Below, in pieces: positions 26,004-35,088 of a DNA stretch of 64,000 nt. The notes under the pieces are model-generated. The model saw nothing but the letters and a program-made list of their open reading frames with translations, was not told where the DNA came from and made no database searches. The stretch covers positions 25,076-89,075 of the forward strand of contig NZ_RZTZ01000017.1 of the NCBI RefSeq assembly GCF_004005475.1. The letters are read 5' to 3'. Position 1 is the first letter of the stretch. Each line of letters begins with the position of its first letter. The DNA comes from Niallia taxi (GTDB taxonomy: Bacteria > Bacillota > Bacilli > Bacillales > Cytobacillaceae). The translations under genes were made by a program, and so were the position numbers.

Positions 26004-26321
26004 ATGATAAATATATGCCAGATGAAAAGGGAGGTATTTGTCATTTCAAAGATAGCATATAGTTCTTTTTGGAAACAAAGTGTTTTAGGATCCCTAATAG
26101 TTTTGTGTATTACATTCTTTCTTCATGATTGTATTGTAGAAAATGCTCAATTAAATGTCTTTGTGGATTTCCTTGTTTTTGTGGTAATATTCTTTATTCT
26201 GTATACGATGTATTTTCTAATTGTCCGTCCTAAATTTCATCTAAAAACTAGAAAGCATGTCCAGTTGTTAACAGTATTGTTACAACTGGACATGCTTTTT
26301 TACTTGATTTATTTATTGTAA
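26004..26321 (+). CDS. Small membrane protein of unknown function
   Basis: Up to 105 residues with two or three hydrophobic helices (LGSLIVLCITFFL, then FVDFLVFVVIFFILYTMYFL). I do not recognise a family. The start is uncertain: ATG at 26004 has only a weak site, ATG at 26022 lies next to GGGAGG but on the wrong side of it. The last 20 or so codons coincide with a strong terminator hairpin (26252-26300), so the C-terminus LLQLDMLFYLIYLL is encoded by hairpin DNA. The ORF may have been extended by loss of an earlier stop. Confidence 0.5.
   Translation: MINICQMKREVFVISKIAYSSFWKQSVLGSLIVLCITFFLHDCIVENAQLNVFVDFLVFVVIFFILYTMYFLIVRPKFHLKTRKHVQLLTVLLQLDMLFYLIYLL
26252..26300 (+). terminator. Strong hairpin terminator inside the 3' end of the small membrane ORF
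   Basis: AAAGCATGTCCAGTTGT and its exact reverse complement ACAACTGGACATGCTTT, separated by a 13-base loop and followed by more T residues. The 17-bp perfect stem with T run is a textbook intrinsic terminator. Confidence 0.85.
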
Positions 26322-26415
26322 GGAAATAAATCTAGATAAATTAGCAGTAAAAGAGCTATGTTATGATAGATATAAGAAATATAAATATCCTTTTGTGTCA
26401 GAAAAGAGGAAGTAA

Positions 26416-27534
26416 ATGAAATACTTAGACAAACGGTTAGCACAGGAAATCGTCAACCGAACGATGACAATCATCAACTGGAATATTAATGTAATGAATG
26501 AAAAAGGGATTATCATAGCGTCTGGTGATGAGCGACGGGTCGATGCTGTCCATGAAGGCGCATTAAAGGTGATTGAAACGCAAGCTGGCTTTGAAATTGC
26601 TGATACAGAAATTGGGCAGTTCCATGGCGTAAAAGCGGGTATTAACTTGCCAATCAAATCTTTCGATAAAGTGGTCGGTGTTATTGGGATTACAGGAAAT
26701 CCAACAGAAATCCGTCATTATGGAGAGCTTGTGAAGATGGCTGCCGAAATGATTATCCAGCAAGCATTTTTAATGGAGGAAATGCAATGGGATGAGCGTC
26801 TTAAGGAGGAGCTTGTAACCAAACTTCTTGACGGGCAGGAATACGATGCGCTATTTTTTGACAGGGCAAAACGGCTCGGCATCGATGTGAGTATACCGAG
26901 GACGGCGGTAATTATTGCATCTACAGATAAAGCGAGAGTGTTTAAATCGCTCCGTTCTAAGCTGTTAAAGGATGATCTTCATGTAGTTCACCAGCAATAT
27001 ATCATTCTATTAAAAAAGATAGCTTTAAAAGATGGAGTTTGGAACGAAGCAGCTACAAAGCTTGAACTGAATAAGTGGGCAGCCTATTTTGAAACACAGG
27101 AAGGGATATCAGTTGAAATTGCACTTGGCTCCTATCATAGTGGCATGGAAGGTCTAAGTTTTTCTTATCAGGAGGCTTTTCATGCGTTGAAGGTTGGAAG
27201 AAAGCTGTCTCCAGATACAACTCTATATTTCTCAGCTGATAGTAAGCTGCCGATCTTTCTTTCGCAAGCGCAAGAGCTGGGATTAAGTGTCAGCATTGAA
27301 CCATATGTTGACCGCTTCAAGCAACAGGATAAAAAGGGGGAACTGCTTGAAACATTGCTTATGTATGTGGAGGAAAATGGCGATGTCAACAAAGTGGCAG
27401 GCAAGCTGTTTATCCATCGCAATACACTTCGGTACCGGTTGGAGAGAATTAATGAACTGACAGGCAAAGACCCGCGAAAACTAAAAGAGCTAGTGGAGCT
27501 TTATATTTCGGTCCTGCAAAACCAGCTTTCATAA
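26416..27534 (+). CDS. cdaR: CdaR-family regulator (sugar diacid / glycerate)
   Basis: 372 residues. The N-terminal putative sugar-diacid recognition domain opens with LAQEIVNRTMTIINWNINVMNEKGIIIASGD; the C-terminal helix-turn-helix (HTH_30/PucR type) is NKVAGKLFIHRNTLRYRLERI. Homologues in E. coli (CdaR) and Bacillales activate galactarate, glucarate and glycerate utilisation genes. Here it lies directly upstream of a GntP-type permease and a glycerate kinase, so glycerate or a related acid is the likely inducer. AGAGGAAG precedes the ATG. Confidence 0.92.
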   Translation: MKYLDKRLAQEIVNRTMTIINWNINVMNEKGIIIASGDERRVDAVHEGALKVIETQAGFEIADTEIGQFHGVKAGINLPIKSFDKVVGVIGITGNPTEIRHYGELVKMAAEMIIQQAFLMEEMQWDERLKEELVTKLLDGQEYDALFFDRAKRLGIDVSIPRTAVIIASTDKARVFKSLRSKLLKDDLHVVHQQYIILLKKIALKDGVWNEAATKLELNKWAAYFETQEGISVEIALGSYHSGMEGLSFSYQEAFHALKVGRKLSPDTTLYFSADSKLPIFLSQAQELGLSVSIEPYVDRFKQQDKKGELLETLLMYVEENGDVNKVAGKLFIHRNTLRYRLERINELTGKDPRKLKELVELYISVLQNQLS

Positions 27535-27539
27535 CAAAA

Positions 27540-27555
27540 TTGTGCAAATGCACAA
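27540..27555. promoter_or_regulatory. Palindrome TTGTGCA-AA-TGCACAA, candidate CdaR operator
   Basis: TTGTGCAAATGCACAA is a perfect 7-bp inverted repeat with a 2-base centre, between cdaR and the permease gene, about 65 bases upstream of the cre-like site. Its position fits an operator for CdaR; the assignment is inference. Confidence 0.55.
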
Positions 27556-27584
27556 AAAAGCTTGGCGCTGCCGAGCTTTTTTTT
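27554..27584 (+). terminator. Terminator of cdaR
   Basis: AAAGCTTGGC, loop GCT, GCCGAGCTTT followed by T residues: a 10-bp stem with one G-T pair. Confidence 0.85.
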
Positions 27585-27609
27585 ATGCTGTGTCCAATGA
27601 AAAAACATT

Positions 27610-27623
27610 AGTAACCGCTTACA
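27610..27623 (+). promoter_or_regulatory. Candidate cre site before the GntP-type permease gene
   Basis: AGTAACCGCTTACA matches 13 of 14 positions of the CcpA cre consensus TGWAANCGNTNWCA. It lies about 35 bases upstream of the gene start, so carbon catabolite repression of the glycerate operon is likely. Confidence 0.6.
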
Positions 27624-27655
27624 ATATAAAGTATAACAAACGAGGAGGAACTCTT

Positions 27656-28927
27656 ATGGATGACATTCAAGTAAGTGCATTAGGAGCGATTGTTGCACTT
27701 GTTGTAGCGATCGTTTTGATACTGAAAAAGGTTTCTCCTGCTTATGGGATGCTTGCCGGCGCCTTAGTCGGAGGAATTGTTGGAGGAGTCGATATAGTCA
27801 ATACAGTTTCATTAATGATGGCTGGTGCGGAGGACATTATTCCTGCTGTATTAAGAATTTTGGCTGCTGGAGTGCTTGCCGGTGTCCTGATTGAATCTGG
27901 AGCAGCTGCAGTTATTGCTGAAACAATTGTTAAGAAGCTGGGAGAAACCAGAGCGCTTCTCGCTTTATCATTAGCGACAATGATTTTGACAACAGTTGGG
28001 GTGTTTGTTGATGTTGCGGTTATAACAGTTGCACCAATTGCGCTTGCCATTGCTAAAAAGGCAGGCATTTCAAAAATGGCGATATTACTGGCGATGATTG
28101 GCGGAGGCAAAGCAGGGAATATCATGTCACCAAACCCGAATGCGATTGCTGCGTCAGATGCATTTGATGTTCCGTTAACCTCGATTATGGCTGCGGGTAT
28201 CATTCCAGCTGTATTCGGACTGATTGTTACTTACATACTCGCAAAGAAACTCGTGAAAAAAGGTTCAGCAATCCAAGTAGAGGAAATCGATACACCTAAT
28301 AGTTTAGAGCTTCCTTCCTTCTTAACAGCTATCATTGCACCTATTGTAACGATACTATTATTATCATTACGACCGTTGCTTAATATTAGTATTGATCCTA
28401 TGATTGCCTTGCCAGTTGGTGGTATTGTCGGGGCAATTGTAATGGGAAGAGGGAAAAAGATTAATGATTATGCTGTTTCAGGATTAGGTAAGATGACTGG
28501 TGTTGCGATCATGCTGCTTGGAACAGGGACATTAGCAGGTATTATTGCGAACTCTGGCCTAAAGGATGTGCTCATTGATGGTTTAAATCTCCTTGGACTG
28601 CCAGGCTTTGTACTTGCACCTGTCTCCGGTATCTTTATGTCAGCGGCAACAGCCTCAACAACAGCAGGAACAGCGGTTGCGAGCCAAGTGTTTAGCTCAA
28701 CCATTTTAGATATGGGGGTGTCCGCACTTGCTGGGGCAGCAATGATTCACGCAGGAGCAACAGTGCTCGACCATCTCCCGCACGGCAGCTTTTTCCATTC
28801 AACAGGCGGAAGTGTCAATATGGAGATGAAGGAGCGTTTAAAGCTGATACCTTATGAAACGCTAGTTGGTTTAACATTAGCACTTATTTCGACGCTTATT
28901 TATGGAGTTTTTCACTTATTTGGCTAA
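27656..28927 (+). CDS. GntP-family gluconate/glycerate-type permease
   Basis: 423 residues with about 12 hydrophobic segments, of the GntP family of proton symporters for gluconate and related acids. Conserved GGGKAGNIMSPNPNAIAASDAF lies mid-protein, and MIHAGATVLDHLPHGSFFHSTGGS near the C-terminus is typical. The start at 27656 has GAGGAGG upstream; the frame extends 38 codons upstream across the terminator and is not used there. With a glycerate kinase 22 bases downstream, glycerate is the likely substrate. Confidence 0.9.
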   Translation: MDDIQVSALGAIVALVVAIVLILKKVSPAYGMLAGALVGGIVGGVDIVNTVSLMMAGAEDIIPAVLRILAAGVLAGVLIESGAAAVIAETIVKKLGETRALLALSLATMILTTVGVFVDVAVITVAPIALAIAKKAGISKMAILLAMIGGGKAGNIMSPNPNAIAASDAFDVPLTSIMAAGIIPAVFGLIVTYILAKKLVKKGSAIQVEEIDTPNSLELPSFLTAIIAPIVTILLLSLRPLLNISIDPMIALPVGGIVGAIVMGRGKKINDYAVSGLGKMTGVAIMLLGTGTLAGIIANSGLKDVLIDGLNLLGLPGFVLAPVSGIFMSAATASTTAGTAVASQVFSSTILDMGVSALAGAAMIHAGATVLDHLPHGSFFHSTGGSVNMEMKERLKLIPYETLVGLTLALISTLIYGVFHLFG

Positions 28928-28949
28928 TAAATAGAGAGGAGCAAAAATA

Positions 28950-30086
28950 ATGAAGATTGTCCTTGCACCAGATTCGTTTAAAGAAAGCTTGTCAGCATTA
29001 CAGGTAGCAAAGTCGATAGAAAGAGGCTTCAAACAGGTTCTTCCAAATGCTGAATATGTGAAGGTTCCAATGGCAGATGGTGGAGAAGGCACTGTGCAGT
29101 CTTTAGTTGATGCAACAGGCGGAAGAATCATCAAGAAAACAGTGACTGGACCATTGGGAGAAGCAGCAGAGGCGTTTTTTGGCATATTAGGGAATGAAAA
29201 ATCAGCGGTAATTGAAATGGCCGCCGCCTCTGGCCTTCACTTAGTTCCAGCAACTAAAAGAAATCCACTACTTACAACAACAAGAGGCACAGGCGAATTG
29301 ATTGCTGCTGCACTTGAATATAATGTCAATCATATAATTATCGGAATTGGCGGCAGTGCTACAAATGACGGCGGAGCTGGGATGGCGAAAGCGCTCGGTG
29401 CACGTTTTCTTAATTCAAACGGACAAGAAATAGCAGAAGGAGGCGGGGCTTTAAGCGATCTCGCTGCCATTGATTTATCCAGCTTAGATTCTAGATTAGC
29501 ACATGTCAAAATAGAAGTAGCCTGCGATGTTGATAACCCGCTTATTGGTCCAAAAGGAGCTTCTGCCATCTTTGGACCACAAAAAGGGGCGACACCAGAA
29601 ATCGTCAACCAACTGGATGAAAACCTTGCTCATTATGCGGAAATTATTGAGAAAGATCTCGGCGTGAAAATAGCAGATGTGCCTGGAGCCGGTGCCGCAG
29701 GCGGTCTTGGCGGAGGTTTGCTGGCATTTATGCAAGCTGAATTAAGTCGTGGGGTCGATATTGTTATGGAAGCGGCAAAGCTTTCCGACATCATTGCGGG
29801 AGCTGATTTAGTCATTACAGGCGAAGGTAAAATTGACGGACAGACCATCTTCGGAAAAACCCCAATCGGTGTTGCCAAAACAGCCAAAAAACACGGCGTA
29901 CCTGTAATTGGGATTGCTGGAAACGTCGCAGGTGATAGCGATGCTGTACATGAATATGGGATTGATGCCATATTCAGCATAGTTCCAGGAGCAGTGTCCT
30001 TACAGGAGGCTTTCCTCCATGCAGACAAATTTGTCGAGAGAACTGCCCGTAATATTGCGTCAGTTTGGCAGTTGAAAGGAAAATAA
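28950..30086 (+). CDS. garK: Glycerate kinase (GarK/GlxK family)
   Basis: 378 residues, the usual size of GlxK/GarK. Seen: the N-terminal MKIVLAPDSFKESLSALQVA, MADGGEGTVQSLV, the IIGIGGSATNDGGAGMAKAL loop and VITGEGKIDGQTIFGKTP. The enzyme phosphorylates D-glycerate, usually to 2-phosphoglycerate in this family, which enters lower glycolysis. GAGAGGAG precedes the ATG. It closes the CdaR-permease-kinase unit. Confidence 0.95.
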   Translation: MKIVLAPDSFKESLSALQVAKSIERGFKQVLPNAEYVKVPMADGGEGTVQSLVDATGGRIIKKTVTGPLGEAAEAFFGILGNEKSAVIEMAAASGLHLVPATKRNPLLTTTRGTGELIAAALEYNVNHIIIGIGGSATNDGGAGMAKALGARFLNSNGQEIAEGGGALSDLAAIDLSSLDSRLAHVKIEVACDVDNPLIGPKGASAIFGPQKGATPEIVNQLDENLAHYAEIIEKDLGVKIADVPGAGAAGGLGGGLLAFMQAELSRGVDIVMEAAKLSDIIAGADLVITGEGKIDGQTIFGKTPIGVAKTAKKHGVPVIGIAGNVAGDSDAVHEYGIDAIFSIVPGAVSLQEAFLHADKFVERTARNIASVWQLKGK

Positions 30087-30110
30087 GAGTCGCCAGTATA
30101 CTGGTGACTC

Positions 30111-30479
30111 CCATATGAAGCCCCGGTGAGCTTCCTTGTGATTGACAGAATAGAAGAGTTGATGGAGGTAAAGTTCAGACTAGGTATTTGTTTTGGTGTT
30201 GAAGTGGAAACACCAATTTCTAATGAGTAATATTAATTAAAATTAGATTGAAATGAAAAGTAAAAGCCATGGTGCTTTTACTTTTTTATTATGTTTGAAA
30301 AATAAAAAACGCGTTGGAATACAACTGTTCCATCTAATGAACAGATATGATATTGAAACTTTTTTTGGACTTGATACGTAAATAATTAATAAATATTAAC
30401 GTGAAAAATTTAGGTTCAAGCTATAAAGGAAAGTTATTAATCGATTTATAGTAATGGCAAATTTTAAAGGAGGCTTCTT
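30111..30479 (+). terminator. Intergenic stretch with glycerate-operon terminator at 30253-30288
   Basis: A hairpin AGTAAAAGC ... GCTTTTACT followed by T6 lies at 30253-30288. Right after the kinase gene there is also a symmetric GAGTCGCCAG-TATA-CTGGTGACTC repeat (30087-30110) without a T run. The remaining DNA up to the next gene is AT-rich with no gene I can support. Confidence 0.75.
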
Positions 30480-30974
30480 ATGAAACAGCTTTATATAAAG
30501 CAAAAGGTATTCAGTTTAAGTGGAAAGTTTACAGTGAAGGATCAGCAGGAAAAAGATATTTATTATGTGGAAGGGAGCTTTATGCAAATCCCAAAGACTT
30601 TCTCCATTATGAATACAGCAAGACAGGAAGTTGCCCTTATTACTAAAAAGGTATTTAGCTTTTTACCGAAGTTTTATGTAGAGGTCAATGGTCAAGAGGA
30701 GCTAACGATAAAAAAAGAATTTTCGTTTTTTAAACCACGTTACACGATAGATGCTGCTGGTATTGATGTACAGGGTAACTGGTGGGATATGGATTTTCAG
30801 GTCCTGCAGCATGGGAAAGTAATCGGTACAGTTAGCAAGGAGTGGTTCACTTGGGGCGACAGCTATAAGGTTCAAGTAGTGAACGAAGACATGGAAGCTA
30901 TTATTATTGCGTTGGTTGTTGCAATTGATTGTGTGAAGGCTGATGAAGCAGCTGCTTCTTCTGCTGCGACCTGA
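30480..30974 (+). CDS. LURP-one-related (YxjI-like) family protein
   Basis: 164 residues. The repeating beta-strand pattern MKQLYIKQKVFSLSGKFTV, YYVEGSFMQIPKTFSI and VQGNWWDMDFQVL matches the LURP-one-related/YxjI (tubby-like barrel) family. Bacterial members have no settled function; the fold is related to phospholipid scramblase and tubby domains. AAAGGAGG precedes the ATG by eight bases. It stands alone, with a terminator after it. Confidence 0.85.
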   Translation: MKQLYIKQKVFSLSGKFTVKDQQEKDIYYVEGSFMQIPKTFSIMNTARQEVALITKKVFSFLPKFYVEVNGQEELTIKKEFSFFKPRYTIDAAGIDVQGNWWDMDFQVLQHGKVIGTVSKEWFTWGDSYKVQVVNEDMEAIIIALVVAIDCVKADEAAASSAAT

Positions 30975-31025
30975 TCCAAAATTGTTGAAGTAATTATTAT
31001 GTTAGGAAATCATATTCATTATGAT

Positions 31026-31083
31026 AAAACCTCATTTAGAAATGGTACTTTTTTCTGTACTAAGTCTAATTGAGGTTTTTATT
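31026..31083 (+). terminator. Terminator after the LURP-one-related gene
   Basis: AAAACCTCATTTAGA pairs with TCTAATTGAGGTTTT with one mismatch, then T residues; a smaller GTAC hairpin lies inside the loop. Confidence 0.75.
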
Positions 31084-31343
31084 TTTATCCTTATAAGTAT
31101 CCTCGGTATCTTTCGTTCTATTATTTTAACTTCATTTTTCAAAACAAAAAACTCCATGTAATTAAAAAATAACTTAGAAAATAGTGATAAAAATCCTTAC
31201 AGGTCTTTAGATGTGTTTTTGCTCCTAAGAGAGATTGAATTATGAAATCTCGGTAGCGTTTTCATCCTTGATATGATTCGAAAAAATTAAATAAAATGGA
31301 TAAAGTATTTACGCTTTAACACGAAAATGTAGCAAAAAGAACA

Positions 31344-31396
31344 TGTGAGAAAATCTCACATGTTGCTTGCAGTACTACTAGGTAGCCGAGTAAACT
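31344..31396 (+). promoter_or_regulatory. TnrA/GlnR box and promoter of the nitrite reductase operon
   Basis: TGTGAGAAAATCTCACA (31344-31360) fits the TnrA/GlnR consensus TGTNA-N7-TNACA exactly, including the A/T-rich centre, and is embedded in a longer perfect repeat (31340-31364). A -10-like TAAACT lies at 31391-31396, which would put the box centre near -51 from the start, the position typical of TnrA-activated promoters. This predicts induction under nitrogen limitation. A CRP/FNR reading was rejected because the spacer is seven, not six. Confidence 0.8.
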
Positions 31397-31449
31397 AGGC
31401 ACAGGAATATTATCGGAATAATCCGAAAGTTTTGAGGGGGCTGCCAGTT

Positions 31450-33861
31450 ATGTTAAAGCGAAAGTTAATTTTGATTGGAAATGGAATGGCCGGAATTAGG
31501 ACGATAGAAGAAATATTAAAACTTGATCCAGATGGATTTGACATTACTGTTTTTGGAAGTGAACCACATCCAAACTATAACAGAATCCAATTATCAAAGG
31601 TTTTGCAGGGAGATACAACAGTTGCAGATATTACATTGAATGATTGGAATTGGTATGAAAGCAACAATATTCGCTTATATCCAGGCGAAAGCGTAATTAA
31701 TATTGATACAAAAAAACAGATTGTTTATACAGATAAGGACCGCGAAGAACCTTATGATAAGTTAATTATTGCAACTGGATCTAATCCATTTATGCTGCCG
31801 CTACCTGGTGCGGATAAACAGGGTGTAACTGCATTTCGCGATATTAAAGATTGTGAAACAATGCTGCAGTACTCCAAAAAGTATAAGAAAGCAGCCGTTA
31901 TCGGAGGAGGCCTGCTAGGACTTGAAGCGGCTCGTGGGTTGCTTAATCTTGGAATGAAGGTAGATGTTATTCACATTAATGAATATATTATGGACAGACA
32001 ATTAGATAGAGAGGCAGGTAAACTGTTACAAAAAGAGTTGGAAAATCAAGGCATGAACTTTTTATTAAATAAACAGACAACTGAAATTATTGGAAAAAAA
32101 CAGGTAACTGGCTTACGTTTTAAAACCGGTGAAAAGATTGCAGCAGACTTGGTTGTTATGGCAGTCGGAATAAAACCAAACGTGGCATTAGCTGAAGAAT
32201 CCGGCATTCCTGTTAATCGAGGGATTGTCGTTAATGATTATATGGAAACGGAAATTCCTAATATATTTGCAGTCGGTGAATGTGCTGAGCACAGAGGAAT
32301 GGTATACGGCTTAGTTGCCCCGCTGTATCAACAGGGAGAAGCGTTAGCTAAACGTATTTGCAGTGTATACGATGAGGGATACAAAGGGTCCGTTCTTTCC
32401 TCTCAATTAAAAGTGTCAGGTGTAGATGTCTTCTCTACTGGAAAAATCAGAGAGGATGAGAACACTAAGGCAATAAAAATGTTGGATGATTGGAATGGCA
32501 TCTATAAAAAGATAATGATTGAGCAAGGGAAAATAACTGGGGCTGTTTTATTTGGTAACACCAAGGAAGGCAATCGATTATTAAATTTAATCAAGAATGG
32601 TGCAAATATAGAGGAATATACCGAATCAAATCAGACGGAAGAATCTGGTGCCAGCTTAGTAGCACAGATGACAGATGATGAAGTGGTATGTGGATGTAAT
32701 GGGGTAACGAAGGGGAATATTGTCTCGGCTATTAATAATGATGGACTTACAACAGTTGAACAGGTGAAGGGGTGTACAAATGCATCACGTTCATGTGGTT
32801 CATGTAAGTCATTAGTTGCTGATATTTTGGAATTTACACTAGGTGATAAATATAGTGAAGACCACAAGGAATCCATTTGTGCTTGTACCACGTTAACAAG
32901 GGATGAAGTTGTTAATGAAATTAGAGAAAAGCATCTTACACATACACGAGAAGTTATGAATGTATTGGGCTGGAAAAACGATGACGGATGCTCTAAATGC
33001 AGACCAGCATTAAATTATTATTTAGGAATGCTGAACCCAACGGAATATAAGGACGAACGGGAATCTCGTTTTGTTAATGAAAGATTGCATGCCAATATTC
33101 AAAATAACGGTACCTTTAGTGTGATTCCAAGAATGTATGGTGGTGTAACTAATGCCGATGACCTTAGAAAGATTGCTGATGTAGCAGATAAATACAAGGT
33201 GAAAATGATTAAATTAACCGGGGGACAACGCATTAATTTGCTTGGTGTTCAAAAGCAGGATTTACCAAGTATTTGGGCAGAGCTTGGGATGCCATCAGGA
33301 CATGGTTATGCTAAAGGATTACGTACAGTTAAAACTTGTGTTGGTGCAGACTTCTGTCGTTTTGGCACACAAGACTCAGTAGGAATGGGGATTGAATTAG
33401 AGAAGAAATTTGAAGGGTTGAATGGACCACATAAAATTAAAATGGCTGTATCAGCTTGTCCAAGAAACTGTGCTGAGAGCGGAATTAAGGATGTTGGAGT
33501 TGTTGGTTTAGATGGGGTTTGGGAACTTTATGTAGGAGGCAATGCAGGTACAGATCTTAGGGAAGGTGACTTATTCGTTAAGGTGAAAACAAAAGCTGAG
33601 GTACTTGAATGGACTGGGGCCTTTTTACAGTACTATCGAGAAACAGCGAATTACTTAGAAAGAACATCTGTATGGGTTGGCCGTCTTGGTATTGATCATG
33701 TGAAGGAAAAACTTGAAGATAAAGGCTTCCGTGATGAACTGAATAAACGGATGGATATAACTTTAGCAACCGTTCAAGAACCATGGAGTGAAACACTTAA
33801 GGATGAAAATTTAGTAAAAAGACTTTATGAAACAGTTAATGTTCCAGTAGCTTCTAAATGA
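31450..33861 (+). CDS. nirB: Assimilatory nitrite reductase [NAD(P)H] large subunit
   Basis: 803 residues. Order of domains: FAD/NAD(P)H oxidoreductase (LILIGNGMAGIRTIEEIL at the N-terminus, AAVIGGGLLGLEAARGL near 155), a BFD-like [2Fe-2S] domain (VCGCNGVTKG, then CTNASRSCGSCKSL near 440-460), and the siroheme/[4Fe-4S] domain with CVGADFCRFGTQD and SACPRNCAESG. It reduces nitrite to ammonium (NasD in B. subtilis). I start at 31450, after GAGGGGG. The TnrA box upstream and nirD, an FNT channel and SUMT downstream agree with assimilation. Confidence 0.97.
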   Translation: MLKRKLILIGNGMAGIRTIEEILKLDPDGFDITVFGSEPHPNYNRIQLSKVLQGDTTVADITLNDWNWYESNNIRLYPGESVINIDTKKQIVYTDKDREEPYDKLIIATGSNPFMLPLPGADKQGVTAFRDIKDCETMLQYSKKYKKAAVIGGGLLGLEAARGLLNLGMKVDVIHINEYIMDRQLDREAGKLLQKELENQGMNFLLNKQTTEIIGKKQVTGLRFKTGEKIAADLVVMAVGIKPNVALAEESGIPVNRGIVVNDYMETEIPNIFAVGECAEHRGMVYGLVAPLYQQGEALAKRICSVYDEGYKGSVLSSQLKVSGVDVFSTGKIREDENTKAIKMLDDWNGIYKKIMIEQGKITGAVLFGNTKEGNRLLNLIKNGANIEEYTESNQTEESGASLVAQMTDDEVVCGCNGVTKGNIVSAINNDGLTTVEQVKGCTNASRSCGSCKSLVADILEFTLGDKYSEDHKESICACTTLTRDEVVNEIREKHLTHTREVMNVLGWKNDDGCSKCRPALNYYLGMLNPTEYKDERESRFVNERLHANIQNNGTFSVIPRMYGGVTNADDLRKIADVADKYKVKMIKLTGGQRINLLGVQKQDLPSIWAELGMPSGHGYAKGLRTVKTCVGADFCRFGTQDSVGMGIELEKKFEGLNGPHKIKMAVSACPRNCAESGIKDVGVVGLDGVWELYVGGNAGTDLREGDLFVKVKTKAEVLEWTGAFLQYYRETANYLERTSVWVGRLGIDHVKEKLEDKGFRDELNKRMDITLATVQEPWSETLKDENLVKRLYETVNVPVASK

Positions 33862-33879
33862 TAGGTAGGGGGAGTAATT

Positions 33880-34197
33880 GTGGAAAATACACTAGGAAGA
33901 GTCTTAATCGGAAAATATTCGGATCTGCCAGAACGCCTCGGAAAAACGGCTTTTATTGGGAAGGAAGAAATTGCGATATTTAAGCTGGCAAATGGGAATG
34001 TCCGTGCCATAAAGAATCGATGCCCCCATAAAGGCGGTGTCCTTGCAGAGGGAATGGTAAGCGGAGAACATGTTTTTTGCCCGATGCATGATTGGAAAAT
34101 TAATGTGTGTGACGGCCAGGTTCAAGCACCGGATCATGGTTGTGTTAAAGCATTTAAGGTGGAAGTGGAAGAGAACCTTGTATACATTGTTATCTGA
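33880..34197 (+). CDS. nirD: Nitrite reductase small subunit (Rieske type)
   Basis: 105 residues starting with GTG, five bases after GGGGGAG. The Rieske [2Fe-2S] ligands are visible as C-P-H in [13 protein letters not shown] and C-P-M-H in [12 protein letters not shown]. It partners NirB (NasE in B. subtilis). It follows nirB by 18 bases in the same operon. Confidence 0.95.
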   Translation: MENTLGRVLIGKYSDLPERLGKTAFIGKEEIAIFKLANGNVRAIKNRCPHKGGVLAEGMVSGEHVFCPMHDWKINVCDGQVQAPDHGCVKAFKVEVEENLVYIVI

Positions 34198-34218
34198 TTA
34201 TACAAAAGGAGGGATACC

Positions 34219-35061
34219 ATGTCATTCGTAAAGACAGATCAAGTAGTGCAGGGCATGATTGAGGCTGGTGAAGCAAAAGCGAAATTATCTGTTATAGACA
34301 TGTTAATTCGAGGAGGGCTTGCAGGGGCCCTGCTAGGGTTTGGTACAACATTGGCATTCACCGCTGAAATTCAAACGGGAATGGGGATTTTTGGAGCATT
34401 ATTATTTCCGGCTTGTTTTGTATTAGTCATACTGCTCGGGCTTGAATTAGTAACAGGGAGTTTTGCACTCATCCCTTTAGCAGTTTTAGAAAAAAGGGTT
34501 TCCGTTTTTCAAATGCTTTCAAATTGGTTTTGGGTCATAATTGGTCATTTAATAGGAGCAGGACTGTATGCTTTGCTGTATGTTATCGCAACAACGCAAC
34601 TTAGTCATGTGACGGACAATGCTATCGCTGCAAAAATTATCGCAGTTGCAGAAGCAAAAACATTATTGTATGAAAACCTTGGCAGTGATGGTTTAATCGT
34701 CGTTTTTGTGAAAGCAATACTGTGTAATTGGATGGTAACATTAGGTGCAGTTATGGCGATGACATCGACAAACACCATTGGAAAAATTGTTGCTATGTGG
34801 TTGCCGATTTTGATCTTCTTTGCACAAGGATTTGAACATGCTGTTGTAAATATGTTTGTCATTCCTGCAGGGATGATGTTAGGTGCAGATGTGTCGTTAG
34901 CAGATTGGTGGCTATGGAATCAGCTCCCTGTCCTATTTGGCAATTTAGTAAGTGGTGTTGTATTTACAGGTCTAGCATTATACTTTACTCATCATAAAGT
35001 GAAAAAGAAAACTAGTAGCATGGTAGTTTCAGAAAAGGAAGACTATATTGCTGAAACATAA
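34219..35061 (+). CDS. nirC: Formate/nitrite transporter family channel
   Basis: 280 residues with six to seven membrane helices, the FNT architecture. Seen: MIEAGEAKAKLSVIDMLIRGGLAG at the N-terminus, LELVTGSFALIPLA near the second repeat, and AILCNWMVTLGAVMA and FAQGFEHAVVNMFVIPAGMM, the usual FNT motifs. Within a nir operon it most likely imports nitrite. AAAGGAGGG precedes the ATG. Confidence 0.92.
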   Translation: MSFVKTDQVVQGMIEAGEAKAKLSVIDMLIRGGLAGALLGFGTTLAFTAEIQTGMGIFGALLFPACFVLVILLGLELVTGSFALIPLAVLEKRVSVFQMLSNWFWVIIGHLIGAGLYALLYVIATTQLSHVTDNAIAAKIIAVAEAKTLLYENLGSDGLIVVFVKAILCNWMVTLGAVMAMTSTNTIGKIVAMWLPILIFFAQGFEHAVVNMFVIPAGMMLGADVSLADWWLWNQLPVLFGNLVSGVVFTGLALYFTHHKVKKKTSSMVVSEKEDYIAET

Positions 35062-35088
35062 CAAGTTAGTTTAGGGGGAGGCATGATG

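Noticed and set aside
31340..31364. Reading the palindrome before nirB as a CRP/FNR site
   Set aside because: The spacer between TGTGA and TCACA is seven bases, not six; it fits TnrA/GlnR exactly.
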